64,000 nt of DNA from Flavobacteriales bacterium (GTDB lineage: Bacteria; Bacteroidota; Bacteroidia; Flavobacteriales_F; PHOS-HE28): assembly GCA_016721825.1 (NCBI GenBank), contig JADKHI010000001.1:1116001-1180000 (forward strand), written 5' to 3'. Below the pieces are notes generated by a model. The model saw only the letters and a program-made list of their open reading frames with translations, was not told the origin of the DNA and ran no database searches. Below are positions 41,826-50,590 of the stretch, piece by piece (the stretch's first letter is position 1; each line of letters opens with the position of its first letter). Position numbers and translations under genes: made by a program.

Positions 41826-41860
41826 AAAAGGCCCTCCTCCGGATCGGAAGAGGGCCTTTC
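41826..41860 (+). terminator. Rho-independent terminator after the TonB-dependent receptor
   Basis: AAAGGCCCTC ... GAGGGCCTTT, a perfect 10-bp outer stem that continues inward (CTCC/GGAAG partial), 19 bp after the stop and followed by TTTC. It separates the receptor from the lipoprotein gene, which must then have its own promoter or rely on read-through. Confidence 0.85.
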
Positions 41861-41967
41861 GCTTGTCGCTTAACAGAAGCTTAATCCTCGTGCATGATCA
41901 CATAACATCGAGGCGATCAAGAGGTAACATCACCGGGGTTGCTTTGCCGGCGAAACACAACCCAACG

Positions 41968-43368
41968 ATGAACATCCTCAAGAACCACGCCCTCTCCCTG
42001 CTGATGCTCGGAGCCATCGTGGCACTGGTACCGGCCTGCAAGAAGAAAGAAGGTTGCACGGACGCCACTGCAACGAACTACGACCCCGACGCGGAAAAAG
42101 ACTGCTGCTGCGAGTACGCGACCACCAGCGACAAGGTGACGATCGACCAACCCATCAGCGTCAACACCACCTGGACCGCGGATAAGAAATACCTGATCAA
42201 AGGCTTCATCGAGGTGGAGAGCGGAGCCACCCTCACCATCGAGGCCGGCACGCGCATCTTCGGTGACAAGGCAACGAAAGGCACATTGATCATCAACCGC
42301 GGCGGTAAGATCTCAGCGGTCGGTACCAGTTCCAACCCGATCGTGTTCACCAGCAACGAAGCAGCAGGTTCACGCGCTCCCGGTGACTGGGGTGGCATCA
42401 TCCTCTGCGGCAGGGCGCCAGTGAACCTACCCGGCGGCACAGGCGTGGTGGAAGGTGGCGTCGAAGCCGTCTTCGGCGGAACGAATGCTGCGGATACCAG
42501 CGGCACCCTCCAATTCGTGCGCATCGAATACCCTGGCATCGCCTTCCAGCCCAACAACGAGATCAATGGCCTCACGCTTGCCGGTGTTGGCAATGGCACG
42601 GTGATCGACCACGTGCAAGTGAGCTACAGCGGCGACGATAGCTTCGAGTGGTTCGGCGGCACGGTGAACTGCAAGAACCTCGTGGCCTTCGGTGGGCTCG
42701 ATGACGACTTCGACATGGACAACGGCTACAGCGGCAAGTTCCAGTTCGGTGTGGCCTTGCGCGACCCGAATCAGGCGGATGCCAGCGGAAGCAACGGCTT
42801 GGAGCACGACAACGATGCCAGCGGAAGCGGTGCCACCCCGTACACCACACCGGTGATCACCAACGTCAGCATCTACGGACCGCAGGCCACCTCGAGCACC
42901 ACCATCAACAGCAATTTCAAGCGCAGCGCACACCTCCGTCGCAATACGCACACCCGTGTGTTCAACAGTGTGTTCGCCGGCTTCCCCACGGGCTTGCTGA
43001 TCGATGGTGGCTCCTGCGAGACCAACGCGGACGCCAACGAATTGAAGGTGAAGGACTGCGTGTTCAGCGCCATGGGTACGTTGACAGCCGTGGCCAGCGG
43101 AAGCACTTGGGACATCGCCGCTTGGTACGGCGCCAACACGAACACCACTTACACTGACAACACTCAGCTCGGTGTGAACGATGCCTTCAACCTGACGGCA
43201 CCGGACTTCACGCTGGGTGGCAGCAGCCCGCTTGCAAGCGGTGCTTCCTTCAGCGACGGCGACCTCAGCGATCCATTCTTCACCAGCGTGTCTTATAAAG
43301 GCGCCTTCGGTACGGACAACTGGACCAATGGCTGGGCCAACTGGACCCCGCAGAACACGACCTACTGA
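41968..43368 (+). CDS. Surface lipoprotein with right-handed beta-helix
   Basis: A 466-residue protein from ATG 41968 (MNILKNHALSLLMLGAIVAL, then VPAC, a lipobox). After a Cys-rich spacer with a calcium-loop-like DATATNYDPDAEKDCCCEY come the features of the Bacteroidota family that databases mislabel as multidrug transporter: NTTWTADKKYLIKGFIEVES, GATLTIEAGTRIFG, GDWGGIILCGRAPVN, EGGVEAVFGGTNAADTSGTL, GNGTVIDHVQVSYSGDDSFE and FGGLDDDFDMDNGY. No transport function is expected. Members often sit beside a TonB-dependent receptor, as here, and probably help it capture ligand at the surface (inference). Confidence 0.88.
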   Translation: MNILKNHALSLLMLGAIVALVPACKKKEGCTDATATNYDPDAEKDCCCEYATTSDKVTIDQPISVNTTWTADKKYLIKGFIEVESGATLTIEAGTRIFGDKATKGTLIINRGGKISAVGTSSNPIVFTSNEAAGSRAPGDWGGIILCGRAPVNLPGGTGVVEGGVEAVFGGTNAADTSGTLQFVRIEYPGIAFQPNNEINGLTLAGVGNGTVIDHVQVSYSGDDSFEWFGGTVNCKNLVAFGGLDDDFDMDNGYSGKFQFGVALRDPNQADASGSNGLEHDNDASGSGATPYTTPVITNVSIYGPQATSSTTINSNFKRSAHLRRNTHTRVFNSVFAGFPTGLLIDGGSCETNADANELKVKDCVFSAMGTLTAVASGSTWDIAAWYGANTNTTYTDNTQLGVNDAFNLTAPDFTLGGSSPLASGASFSDGDLSDPFFTSVSYKGAFGTDNWTNGWANWTPQNTTY

Positions 43369-43393
43369 ACGAACTTTCAGTGCCCCTGACGGG

Positions 43394-43414
43394 AGGCTCC
43401 TTCGGGGGCCTTTC
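43394..43414 (+). terminator. Rho-independent terminator with TTCG loop
   Basis: AGGCTCC-TTCG-GGGGCCT, a 7-bp stem with one G-U pair and a stable UUCG tetraloop, followed by TTTCGTCGTT. It lies 25 bp after the lipoprotein stop and just before the end of the convergent gene. Confidence 0.8.
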
Positions 43415-43419
43415 GTCGT

Positions 43420-43875
43420 TCAGGTCCACCAGATCCCGCGCATCAGCCAAAGGACCATTGCATAGCGCCCGGCCTTGCCGATGAACATGAGCATGGCAGA
43501 GGGCGTGAATGGCGCACGGAACAGACCCAGCGCAAGGGCAATGGCATCACCGATCACCGGCAACCAACAGAGCAGGGCGGCCCAAGCGCCGTAACGGTGC
43601 ACGAGCGAGCGCCAACGCGAAGCCTTCGATGCATCAACGCCCAGCCGCTTGAACACGAGGCCCTCCGGTATCCAGCGGCCAATGGCATAGTTGGAGAGGC
43701 CCCCGAGCGTATTGCCGACGGAGGCGACCACGAACAGCGATGTACCCGACCAGGCACCCATCGCCATGGCGGCGAGCACCGCCTCCGAGCTGAACGGAAG
43801 GATGGTCGCTGCCAGAAAGGAGGCCAGCAAAAGCCCCCACAGCCCCCATTCCGCCCACGCAGGTCCCAAGTCCAT
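43420..43875 (-). CDS. YqaA/DedA-like (SNARE-associated) membrane protein
   Basis: A 151-residue protein with about four hydrophobic helices (LWGLLLASFLAATILPFSSE, TSLFVVASVGNTLGGLSNYA, AALLCWLPVIGDAIALALGL). The pattern F-L-A-A-T-x-L-P-x-S-S-E and the G-N-T-L-G-G-x-x-N-Y segment fit the YqaA branch of the SNARE-associated/DedA superfamily, whose larger members are lipid-flipping or envelope-homeostasis proteins. ATG 43875 is preferred because TACCTTGG, close to a -7 box, lies just before it; an ATG at 43932 would add 19 residues. Divergent from the beta-barrel gene at 43944. Confidence 0.85.
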   Translation of the reverse strand: MDLGPAWAEWGLWGLLLASFLAATILPFSSEAVLAAMAMGAWSGTSLFVVASVGNTLGGLSNYAIGRWIPEGLVFKRLGVDASKASRWRSLVHRYGAWAALLCWLPVIGDAIALALGLFRAPFTPSAMLMFIGKAGRYAMVLWLMRGIWWT

Positions 43876-43943
43876 GGGCCCAAGGTACCGGTGGCCCACG
43901 ATGGCATGCGCTTTGACATCCGCCACCTGCATTCCTTTGCGCC

Positions 43944-44648
43944 ATGTACCTCCTTTCCCGTCCCGCGTTGCTCATGTTGCTGGTCCCCGGGCTTCTTCAA
44001 GCGCAGGACCAGGACCCGAAACGTCCTTTCCAAGGCCGCCAGAGCACCATTGGCGGCGGCCTTGTGCTCAACGTTCCCATCGGCGATTTCAATGATGTCT
44101 GGGGCCGGAACTTCGTGGGCTTCGGCGCCAACTTCACCACCCCAGGCCGCTTTCTCCCCTTTGACTATGGCTTCAATTTCGCCTACGGGGTCATGGGCAA
44201 ACACGGTGCGCGAGTGAACGTTGAGCAGGGCAGCCTCGGCATCCAGGAAGGGGAGCTTACCGTGAAGAGCCGCTTGTTCAGCTATATGGGGCAGGTGCGG
44301 CTTAGGCCTGTGAACGGACGTGTAAGCCCCTACATCGAAGGAATGTTCGGCCTGCGCCAGTTCAGCACCCGATCGGGCCTGGACATGGATGGATCCACCG
44401 ATCCGGTGACCTACGAGCGCAAGGCCAACGCGTGGACCGGGGCCTATGGCTGGGCCGTTGGAACCTTCGTCGGATTCGGTCCCCAGTTCTACGTGGAGGG
44501 CCGCGTAGAACGCTTGATCGGCGGCCGAGTGAGCTATGTCGACCCCACAAGCATCACCATCTCCGATGCCGGTGAAGTGAACTACGGGACCCTCTCGTCC
44601 GCCACCGACGTGGTGAACGTGATCGTGGGTGTGGGCCTTCGCTTCTGA
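43944..44648 (+). CDS. Outer-membrane beta-barrel protein
   Basis: A 234-residue protein with a signal peptide (LLSRPALLMLLVPGLLQAQ). Alternating amphipathic strands follow (QSTIGGGLVLNVPIGDFNDV, FSYMGQVRLRPVNGRVSPYI, YGWAVGTFVGFGPQFYVEGR), and the last residue is an aromatic Phe (VIVGVGLRF), the usual C-terminal signal for barrel assembly. Size suggests an 8-strand OmpW/OmpA-type barrel without a periplasmic domain. Function unknown. Divergent from the YqaA-like gene. Confidence 0.83.
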   Translation: MYLLSRPALLMLLVPGLLQAQDQDPKRPFQGRQSTIGGGLVLNVPIGDFNDVWGRNFVGFGANFTTPGRFLPFDYGFNFAYGVMGKHGARVNVEQGSLGIQEGELTVKSRLFSYMGQVRLRPVNGRVSPYIEGMFGLRQFSTRSGLDMDGSTDPVTYERKANAWTGAYGWAVGTFVGFGPQFYVEGRVERLIGGRVSYVDPTSITISDAGEVNYGTLSSATDVVNVIVGVGLRF

Positions 44649-44720
44649 GCGTGCCTGAACTGTTGGTAACTGTTGTGCAAAACCGGCCCGGAGGCCCCTG
44701 AGGGTCACTGTGTTCACCTG

Positions 44721-44728
44721 TAAACTTG
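44721..44728 (+). promoter_or_regulatory. Candidate -7 box for purH
   Basis: TAAACTTG resembles TAnnTTTG with one change and lies 16 bp before the chosen purH start. It argues against the longer purH frame, whose TTG start lies within this box. Confidence 0.4.
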
Positions 44729-44743
44729 CGCAACCGCAGGGGC

Positions 44744-46276
44744 ATGTCGGAAGGTCAAAAGCGCATTCAAAGCGCCCTCATCTCAGTTTACCACAAGGAC
44801 GGGCTCGCGCCCATCGTCCAGGAGCTTAACCGCCTGAATGTCAGGATGTACAGCACCGGCGGAACCCAGGCGTTCATCGAAGAATTGGGGCTGCCAGTAA
44901 CCCCCGTCGAAGAGCTCACCTCCTACCCCAGTATTCTGGGCGGTCGGGTGAAAACGTTGCACCCGAAGATCTTCGGCGGCATTCTGGGGCGTCGGGACCT
45001 GGATAGCGACGTGGCGCAGCTCGAGGAGTACGCCATTCCTCCCATCGACCTGGTGATCGTGGACCTCTACCCCTTTGAAGCCACCGTGGCCAGCGGCGGG
45101 ACCGAAGAGGCCATCATCGAGAAGATCGATATTGGTGGCATCAGCTTGATCCGCGCCGGGGCCAAGAACCACCGCCACGTGGTGATCGTGGCCGCACAGT
45201 CCCAATACGCCGACCTGCTTCCATTGCTGCGCGACAACGACGGCACCACCACCCTGGCCGACCGCAAGCGCCTAGCGGCACTGGCCTTCGGTGTCAGTTC
45301 GCACTACGACGGCGCCATTCACAACTGGTTCATGCAAGGCGAAGGCGAACTGCGCCTGAGCGCTGGTCCGCGACATCACCTGCGATACGGCGAGAACCCC
45401 CACCAGCCCGCGAGCTTCCACGGCGACCTGAACGGACTGTTCGATCAAGTGCAAGGCAAGGAGCTCAGCTACAACAACCTGCTGGACCTCGATGCCGCGC
45501 TGGAGCTGATCGACGATATGACCACGCTGCCTGGCGTGCCCTTCGCGATCCTGAAGCACAACAATGCCTGCGGTGCGGCCCTTCGCCCCTCGGTGAAAGA
45601 AGCTTGGGATGCTGCATTGGCCGGCGATCCCGTGAGCGCCTTCGGTGGTGTGCTGATCACCAACGCTACTATCGACAAGGCCACGGCGGAGGCCATCGAC
45701 ACCATCTTCTTCGAGATCATCTGCGCACCGGACTATGCACCCGAGGCCATCGATGTGCTGAAGCGGAAGAAGAACCGCATCATCCTGAAGCGGAAGCCTT
45801 CCTCCCGTCCTTCATCCAAAGTGCGCACGGCGTTGAACGGTGTGCTGGTGCAGACCCCGGATGCTGTGGTGGACGCGCCTGCGAACATGCGCACCGCCAC
45901 AAAGAAGGCCCCTTCCGCCGAGCAGCTGCAGGACCTGGTGTTCGCCAACATCCTGGTGAAGCACACCAAGAGCAACGCCATCGTTCTCGCCAAAGGTCTT
46001 CAACTGTTGGCCAGCGGCACCGGACAGACCAGCCGCGTGGACGCCTTGGAACAGGCCATCGCCAAAGCGAACAAGTTCTCCTTCGACCTCCACGGCGCCG
46101 TGATGGCCAGCGACGCCTTCTTCCCCTTCCCCGACTGCGTCACCATCGCTCATGCGGCGGGTATCACGGCCATCGTGCAACCCGGCGGCAGCATCAAGGA
46201 CCAGGAGAGCATCGACGCGTGCGACACCCACGGCCAGGCCATGGTGATCACCGGCAACCGACACTTCAAACACTGA
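44744..46276 (+). CDS. purH: Bifunctional AICAR transformylase / IMP cyclohydrolase
   Basis: A 510-residue enzyme for the last two steps of IMP synthesis. The N-terminal MGS-like IMP cyclohydrolase domain starts KRIQSALISVYHKDGLAPIV and includes MYSTGGTQAFIEELG and GGRVKTLHPKIFGGIL (the KTLHP motif). The C-terminal AICAR formyltransferase domain has RYGENPHQPASFHG, ILKHNNACGAALRPS (catalytic Lys-His), and a final PGGSIKDQESIDACDTHG. Length is typical. ATG 44744 is chosen; six extra codons upstream overlap the promoter. It lies 16 bp before mreB, as in many Bacteroidota. Confidence 0.97.
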   Translation: MSEGQKRIQSALISVYHKDGLAPIVQELNRLNVRMYSTGGTQAFIEELGLPVTPVEELTSYPSILGGRVKTLHPKIFGGILGRRDLDSDVAQLEEYAIPPIDLVIVDLYPFEATVASGGTEEAIIEKIDIGGISLIRAGAKNHRHVVIVAAQSQYADLLPLLRDNDGTTTLADRKRLAALAFGVSSHYDGAIHNWFMQGEGELRLSAGPRHHLRYGENPHQPASFHGDLNGLFDQVQGKELSYNNLLDLDAALELIDDMTTLPGVPFAILKHNNACGAALRPSVKEAWDAALAGDPVSAFGGVLITNATIDKATAEAIDTIFFEIICAPDYAPEAIDVLKRKKNRIILKRKPSSRPSSKVRTALNGVLVQTPDAVVDAPANMRTATKKAPSAEQLQDLVFANILVKHTKSNAIVLAKGLQLLASGTGQTSRVDALEQAIAKANKFSFDLHGAVMASDAFFPFPDCVTIAHAAGITAIVQPGGSIKDQESIDACDTHGQAMVITGNRHFKH

Positions 46277-46292
46277 CACACACCCCCTGCCC

Positions 46293-47321
46293 ATGGGCTG
46301 GTTCAACAGTTTCTTCACCCAGGAGATCGCCATCGATCTCGGCACAGCGAACACGCTCATCATCCACAACGACAAGGTGGTGGTGGACGAGCCGAGCATT
46401 GTTGCCGTGGACCGCACCAGCGGCCGCGTGATCGCCATTGGGCGACAGGCCCAGCAGATGCATGGCAAGACGCACGAGAACATCAAGACCGTGCGACCGC
46501 TGCGCGATGGTGTGATCGCTGACTTCCAGGCCGCGGAGGAAATGATCAAGGGCATGATCCGGATGATCAACCCGGGGCGTCGCCTGTTCACGCCGAACCT
46601 GCGCATGGTGATCTGCATCCCCAGCGGCATCACCGAAGTGGAGAAGCGAGCCGTTCGTGACAGCGCCGAGCACGCTGGTGCCAAGGAGGTCTACCTGATC
46701 CACGAGCCCATGGCGGCCGCCATCGGTATCGGCATCGACGTGGAGGAACCGATGGGCAACATGATCATCGATATCGGTGGTGGTACCAGTGAGATCGCGG
46801 TGATCGCCTTGGGCGGCATCGTATGCGACAAGAACATCCGCGTGGCCGGTGACGAGTTCACGCAGGACATCGAGGAATACATGCGGCGACAGCACAACAT
46901 CCTCGTGGGTGAGCGCACAGCGGAGCAGATCAAGATCGAGGTCGGTGCCGCCATGACGGAACTCGACAATCCACCGCCCGACTACGCTGTTCGCGGCCGT
47001 GACCTGATGACCGGTATCCCGAAGGAGATCACCGTGACCTACTCGGAGATCGCGCAGGCGCTGGACAAGAGCATCAGCAAGATCGAAGAGGCCATCCTGG
47101 CCGCCCTGGAAAGCACACCACCAGAGCTGAGCGCCGACATTTACAAGACCGGTATCTACATGGCAGGTGGTGGTGCGCTGTTGCGCGGGCTGGATAAGCG
47201 CGTGAGCATCAAGACCAAGCTTCCTGTACACGTTGCCGAGGATCCACTTCGTGCCGTGGCCCGCGGCACCGGCATTGCGTTGAAGAACATCGACCGCTTC
47301 CAATTCCTGATGCGCGAATAA
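46293..47321 (+). CDS. mreB: Rod shape-determining protein MreB
   Basis: A 342-residue bacterial actin that guides sidewall peptidoglycan synthesis. Actin-fold signatures: phosphate 1 IAIDLGTANTLI, PSIVAVDRTSGRVIAIG, phosphate 2 NMIIDIGGGTSEIAVIALGG, and the adenosine motif GIYMAGGGALLRGL. An N-terminal GWFNSFFTQE gives an amphipathic membrane-binding helix. Length is normal. It is the first gene of an elongasome operon, followed by mreC, mreD, mrdA and rodA. Confidence 0.98.
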   Translation: MGWFNSFFTQEIAIDLGTANTLIIHNDKVVVDEPSIVAVDRTSGRVIAIGRQAQQMHGKTHENIKTVRPLRDGVIADFQAAEEMIKGMIRMINPGRRLFTPNLRMVICIPSGITEVEKRAVRDSAEHAGAKEVYLIHEPMAAAIGIGIDVEEPMGNMIIDIGGGTSEIAVIALGGIVCDKNIRVAGDEFTQDIEEYMRRQHNILVGERTAEQIKIEVGAAMTELDNPPPDYAVRGRDLMTGIPKEITVTYSEIAQALDKSISKIEEAILAALESTPPELSADIYKTGIYMAGGGALLRGLDKRVSIKTKLPVHVAEDPLRAVARGTGIALKNIDRFQFLMRE

Positions 47322-47391
47322 CCGCCGGGCGAGGTTCGCCTCGTCCGCTCCGGTATGACGCGGTGCGGGTGGACGGATCGCTACCAACACC

Positions 47392-48225
47392 ATGCGCGAC
47401 CTCTTCCGCTTCCTCTTCCGCATCCGCATCACGCTGCTGTTCCTGCTGTTGATGGGGATCAGCTTGGGGTTGCTGATGAACGGCAACGAGCACCAGAAGG
47501 CGCAGGCCATCAGCAGCAGCAATGCCGTCGTCGGCCAGATCTACACCTGGCGAAGTGGCCTTGTGGAATACGCTGGTCTTCGCGAAGAGAACCTCCGACT
47601 GGCCAAGGAGATCGCCGACCTGCGCGATCGTGACGCCCGGAGCCGCATCACCGTGGCGGACAGCGTACGCGTCGTGCAGGACACTGTGCTTCACCAGCAA
47701 TACCGTTTCATTACGGCCCGCGTGATCAACAGTACCGTCAGCAAGGCTCGCAACTACCTGACGTTGGACAAGGGATCGCTGGCCGGCCTGCATGCGGACA
47801 TGGGCATTGTGGGAGCCAACGGCATTGTCGGTGTGATCCGTGAGGTGAGCCCACACTTCGCGCTCGCCATCAGCGTGCTGAGCAACGACCTGCCGACAAG
47901 CGTTCAGCTGCGGAACACCAAACACTTCGGGCTGCTCCGATGGGACACCATGGACCCCGCCACCGCCTCCATGTCGGACGTGGCGAAGCACGTACCCGTG
48001 GAGATCGGTGACACCGTGGTGACGCGCGGCAGTGACAAGATCTTCCCGATCGGCATCATGGTCGGCGTGGTCTCCAAAGTGGAGAACGACCCCGGCAGCA
48101 ACTACCACACGATCACCGTGAAACTCAGCGAGGACCTTACGCAGAGCGGCTACGTACACGTGGTGGAGAACTTGCTGAAGCTCGAACAGGACACGTTGCA
48201 GGCCAAAGCCCCCCCCGAAGAATGA
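47392..48225 (+). CDS. mreC: Rod shape-determining protein MreC
   Basis: A 277-residue bitopic inner-membrane protein. One N-terminal helix (FRIRITLLFLLLMGISLGLL) is followed by a short periplasmic coiled coil (GLREENLRLAKEIADLRDRD) and the double beta-barrel domain with the typical RVINSTVSKARNYLTLDKGS and ANGIVGVIREVSPHFALAIS. It organises the elongasome by linking MreB and MreD to PBP2. The last 4 bases overlap the mreD start (ATGA). Position between mreB and mreD confirms the assignment. Confidence 0.96.
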   Translation: MRDLFRFLFRIRITLLFLLLMGISLGLLMNGNEHQKAQAISSSNAVVGQIYTWRSGLVEYAGLREENLRLAKEIADLRDRDARSRITVADSVRVVQDTVLHQQYRFITARVINSTVSKARNYLTLDKGSLAGLHADMGIVGANGIVGVIREVSPHFALAISVLSNDLPTSVQLRNTKHFGLLRWDTMDPATASMSDVAKHVPVEIGDTVVTRGSDKIFPIGIMVGVVSKVENDPGSNYHTITVKLSEDLTQSGYVHVVENLLKLEQDTLQAKAPPEE

Positions 48226-48743
48226 TCGGCAAGGTCCTCGCCAACGTCCTACGCTTCCTGTTGCTCGTGCTGCTGCAGGCGCTTGTGCTCGATCACCTGG
48301 ACCTGGCCAACGGCTGGCTGGTGCCCTACCTCTATGTGCTCTTCCTGTTGATGCTTCCGTTCGAACTGCCGGACTGGGCGCAGCTGCTCGTCGGCTTCTT
48401 CGCTGGCATGGTCATGGACCTCTTCAGTAGCACCCCGGGCATGCACACCAGCGCTTGCGTCCTGATGGCCTTTCTGCGCATCTGGATGTTGCGCTTGTTG
48501 CGGCCACGCGACGGCTACGATCACACCCGAAGCCCCACTATCGCTGACATGGGCATTGCGTGGTGGATCACCTTCGCGGCCGTGCTGGTCTTCGTCCATC
48601 ACCTCTGGCTCTTCTTCGTGGAGATCTACCGCTTCAATGACTTCGGAGCCACGTTGCTAAGGGCTTCCCTCAGCGCCGTGTTCACGCTGGCGTTGTGCAT
48701 GCTTGTGCAGACCCTCTTCACCCGCGCTTCACGTTCCCGATGA
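48222..48743 (+). CDS. mreD: Rod shape-determining protein MreD
   Basis: A 173-residue polytopic protein with about five membrane helices (VLANVLRFLLLVLLQALVLD, LVPYLYVLFLLMLPFELPDW, LLVGFFAGMVMDLFSSTPGM, WWITFAAVLVFVHHLWLFFV). The GMVMDLFSSTPGMHTS segment is the MreD hallmark. Overlaps mreC and mrdA by 4 bp each. It has diverged like most MreD proteins and is identified mainly by the hallmark, topology and position. Confidence 0.93.
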   Translation: MIGKVLANVLRFLLLVLLQALVLDHLDLANGWLVPYLYVLFLLMLPFELPDWAQLLVGFFAGMVMDLFSSTPGMHTSACVLMAFLRIWMLRLLRPRDGYDHTRSPTIADMGIAWWITFAAVLVFVHHLWLFFVEIYRFNDFGATLLRASLSAVFTLALCMLVQTLFTRASRSR

Positions 48744-50590
48744 ACTTCGACGACCGCCGGTTCGTTCTCGTCGCTGCGGTGATCTTCGTCTGCGTGGTCT
48801 TCATCCTGCGCCTCTTCTATATCCAAGTGGCGGACGATAGCTGGAAGGCCCGTGCGGCTGACATCAGCGAACGCAAGATCACCGTCTTCCCGTCACGAGG
48901 TCTCATCTACGACCGCCGCGGTGAACTGCTGGTGGCCAACACACCCGTGTACGACATCATGGTGGTGCCACGCGAGGTGAAGGCCTTCGACACCCTCGCT
49001 TTCTCGCAGTTGGTCGGTGTATCCGTGGAGGATGTGCGCAAGCGCCTCACGGCCGCCTCCAAGTACAGTGGCTACAAGCCGAGCGAGTTCGAGAAGCAGA
49101 TCACTGCGGACCAATATGCAGGCATAGCGGTACACCTGGGTAAGTACCCCGGCTTCTACGGGCAAAGCCGTACGCTCCGCACCTATCCCTCGCGGATCGC
49201 TCCGCACATGCTCGGTTACCTCAGCGAAGTGGATGCGCGCAAAGTGGCACAGGACCCCTACTACAAGTCCGGTGACGTGATCGGTGTGGGGGGGCTTGAG
49301 CAGTATTACGAGAAGGAACTTCGTGGACGACGTGGGGTGAAATATGTGGTGGTGGATGTGCACAACAACATCCAAGGCGCTTTCCGCAACGGAGAGTACG
49401 ACACGCTCGCCTACGAAGGCAAGAACCTCTACACCAGCATCGACGCCCGCATGCAGGCCTACGGCGAAAGGCTGATGCAGCATAAGAAAGGCAGCATCGT
49501 GGCGCTCGACCCGAAGACCGGTGAGATCCTGTGTCTCGTGAGCTCGCCCGCCTATGACCCCGAACTGCTGGTGGGTCGTGTACGCAACAAGAACTATGTG
49601 GAGCTACAGCATGATCCGCTGAAACCGCTCTTCGATCGCGCGCTCCAGGCCCAATACCCACCGGGATCGATCTTCAAGATCGTGCAGTCACTGATCGCCC
49701 TTCAACAAGGCGTGATCACCCGGAATACCGGATTCCCCTGCAACAAGGCGCTCGTCGGTTGCCATGGAAGTCATTATGCGGGCGACATCGAGACCGCCAT
49801 TCAATACTCCTGCAACCCGTACTTCTATCAGGTGTTCAAGAAGCTCATTGAGCAGGACAAGGACCCCAACCGCTTCAAGGATGCGGCGATAGGCCTGGAC
49901 CTCTGGCACGACTACATGATGAGCTTCGGCCTAGGTCAACGGCCGGCGGTGGACCTGCCCAGCGTCAAAGGCGGAAGCATACCGAGCGTATCCTTCTATG
50001 ATCGCATCTACGGCAAGGAGGGTTGGGCCTTCAGCACGATCTACAGCGTGAGCATCGGGCAGGGCGAAGTGATGGTGGTGCCCATGCAGATGGCCATGCT
50101 TGCCGCCACTTTCGCGAACAAGGGCTGGTACATCGACCCCCATGTGGTACGGGCGGTCGGCACTCCGGACAGTTTGCTCACCAAATTCGAGAGGCACGTG
50201 ACCAAGGTGGACGCGCACTGGTACGACCTGATCCAGGAAGGCATGCGGCGCGTGGTGAACGAACCCGGTGGAACGGCACGGCAGGCACGCTTGGACAGCA
50301 TCACCGTATGCGGCAAGACCGGTACGGCGGAGAACCCCCAAGGACAAGACCATGCCGTATTCATCTCCTTCGCTCCCATGGAGAACCCCAAGATCGCCAT
50401 AGCGGTGTACGTGGAGAACAGCGGCTTCGGAGGAACATGGGCCGCTCCCATCGCGAGCTTGCTCACGGAGCAATACCTCACGGACACCATCAGCAGGCCC
50501 GATCTCGAGAAGAAGATGCTGGAGGCCGACCTGATCTCGTTGGAGAAGAACTACCGCAAGCCGATCAAGAAGCCACGCCGCCGCCGATGA
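48740..50590 (+). CDS. mrdA: Penicillin-binding protein 2 (elongasome transpeptidase)
   Basis: A 616-residue class B PBP that cross-links peptidoglycan during elongation. The start ATG 48740 overlaps mreD by 4 bp, and the frame further upstream is mreD out of frame. One membrane anchor (VLVAAVIFVCVVFILRLFYI) precedes the dimerisation domain (about 50-210; SRGLIYDRRGELLVANTPVY). The transpeptidase motifs are S-x-x-K in PPGSIFKIVQ, S-x-N in QYSCNPYFYQ and K-T-G in CGKTGTAENPQ. The C-terminus is basic (KPIKKPRRRR). It is the polymerase partner of RodA, encoded next with an ATGA overlap. Confidence 0.97.
   Translation: MNFDDRRFVLVAAVIFVCVVFILRLFYIQVADDSWKARAADISERKITVFPSRGLIYDRRGELLVANTPVYDIMVVPREVKAFDTLAFSQLVGVSVEDVRKRLTAASKYSGYKPSEFEKQITADQYAGIAVHLGKYPGFYGQSRTLRTYPSRIAPHMLGYLSEVDARKVAQDPYYKSGDVIGVGGLEQYYEKELRGRRGVKYVVVDVHNNIQGAFRNGEYDTLAYEGKNLYTSIDARMQAYGERLMQHKKGSIVALDPKTGEILCLVSSPAYDPELLVGRVRNKNYVELQHDPLKPLFDRALQAQYPPGSIFKIVQSLIALQQGVITRNTGFPCNKALVGCHGSHYAGDIETAIQYSCNPYFYQVFKKLIEQDKDPNRFKDAAIGLDLWHDYMMSFGLGQRPAVDLPSVKGGSIPSVSFYDRIYGKEGWAFSTIYSVSIGQGEVMVVPMQMAMLAATFANKGWYIDPHVVRAVGTPDSLLTKFERHVTKVDAHWYDLIQEGMRRVVNEPGGTARQARLDSITVCGKTGTAENPQGQDHAVFISFAPMENPKIAIAVYVENSGFGGTWAAPIASLLTEQYLTDTISRPDLEKKMLEADLISLEKNYRKPIKKPRRRR

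Noticed and set aside
41968..43368. Multidrug transporter label for the beta-helix lipoprotein
   Set aside because: No membrane helices; lipobox and parallel beta-helix repeats instead. The label is a known annotation error.
46266..47522. 418-codon minus-strand frame opposite mreB
   Set aside because: Antisense shadow; no start context or domain, and mreB is complete on the plus strand.
50023..50586. Upstream part of the rodA frame inside mrdA
   Set aside because: Arg/His-rich shadow of mrdA. RodA begins at MNKRENI (50587).
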